Positions 6,196 through 6,482 of a stretch of DNA of 6,482 bases are shown here, one piece after another. The notes beneath the pieces were generated by a model. It was not told the DNA's origin. It was given only the letters and a program-made list of their open reading frames with translations, and did not search any database. The stretch comes from Burkholderia gladioli. Its GTDB lineage: Bacteria > Pseudomonadota > Gammaproteobacteria > Burkholderiales > Burkholderiaceae. Every line of letters starts with the position of its first letter. Positions within the stretch are counted from its first letter, which is position 1. The stretch covers positions 1-6,482 of the forward strand of contig WNEB01000088.1 in the NCBI GenBank assembly GCA_009914575.1, read 5' to 3'. The position numbers were made by a program, and so were the translations under genes.

Positions 6196-6482
6196 TGTAA
6201 CGGATCCGGTTGTTTAGACACGGTTTTGCGATCAGGCCGCGAACTTCAAGAGGCTGGCCTGACGGGCTTCGAGAGGTGATTTGAAGCCCAGTTTCTCGAG
6301 GCGCCATTCGCGATTGTATCGATCCTTGAACGCGACGACGGCAGCCCGTACCTCGTCTACGTTTTTGAACAGATGCCCGTGGATAGCTTGCTCCTTCATG
6401 GTCCGATTGAAGCGCTCGGCGACGCCGTTGGTCTGCGGCTCGGCGACGAAGGCGTAGCTCGGCGTCACGCCCCAGAATTTGA
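6196..6482 (-). mobile_element. IS3-like insertion sequence, terminal part, cut by the window edge
   Basis: The element enters from the right edge and ends about 25 nt past the cytochrome terminator. The likely boundary is the TG at 6196 (TGTAACGG), with an inner GACAC at 6217-6221; TG at 6191 is an alternative. The transposase stop lies 36 nt inside. The other end is outside the window, so neither the terminal repeat nor a target duplication can be confirmed. Confidence 0.6.
6232..6482 (-). CDS. IS3-like DDE transposase (OrfB-type, integrase core), C-terminal fragment
   Basis: This is the last 83 or so codons of an integrase-core transposase. The frame is open to the window edge, reading KFWG and then VTPSYAFVAEPQTNGVAERF. 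The NGVAERFNRT motif carries the catalytic Glu of the DD35E triad. It is followed by the usual tail in which RYNREWRLEKLGF and SPLEAR are typical of IS3-family OrfB. An internal GTG at 6468 is not a real start. The two catalytic Asp residues lie beyond the window. By terminal sequence this is a different element from the OrfA remnant at 690-814. IS481 is a less likely family. Confidence 0.85.
   Translation of the reverse strand, partial: KFWGVTPSYAFVAEPQTNGVAERFNRTMKEQAIHGHLFKNVDEVRAAVVAFKDRYNREWRLEKLGFKSPLEARQASLLKFAA

Overview
The window looks like a high-GC betaproteobacterial chromosome, most likely Burkholderia (cepacia complex or a close relative). This rests on the EngB, HemB, DsbD and cytochrome c4 protein sequences, their order, and the density of insertion-sequence (IS) debris. 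I judged this by eye, without a database search. A conserved core of five housekeeping genes (about 815-6195) is bracketed by IS remnants.

Layout. 1-501 is the C-terminal third of an IS256-family transposase that enters from outside the window. 502-814 is a scar of IS ends. It holds two tandem copies of a 31-bp IS256-end-like repeat and a perfect 32-bp inverted repeat around a 4-nt loop. It also holds, on the minus strand, the start and left end of an IS3-family element whose OrfA is cut off exactly at the palindrome centre. 824-851 is a terminator left without its gene. Then come cutA and dsbD, overlapping by 8 nt on the plus strand, and a bidirectional terminator facing the convergent hemB. 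4265-4508 lies between hemB and engB and contains a well-formed candidate small RNA on the plus strand: promoter, two hairpins, and a terminator with a 7-T tract. engB (minus) and a di-heme cytochrome c4 gene (plus) diverge from a shared 250-bp region. After the cytochrome terminator, another IS3-like element begins at about 6191-6196 and runs off the right edge with the C-terminus of its transposase on the minus strand.

How the genes fit together. DsbD carries electrons from the cytoplasm to periplasmic thiol proteins, including those that prepare apocytochrome c for heme attachment. HemB makes porphobilinogen, the pyrrole precursor of heme. Cytochrome c4 is a periplasmic heme protein that needs both. 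EngB is a ribosome-assembly GTPase and CutA a small trimeric protein linked to divalent-metal tolerance. The locus therefore has a heme and cytochrome theme.

The points most worth a second look are the candidate sRNA, whose second hairpin exposes an anti-Shine-Dalgarno-like loop (UCUCCUCCCUG), the palindromic IS scar, and an 11-C homopolymer inside dsbD.
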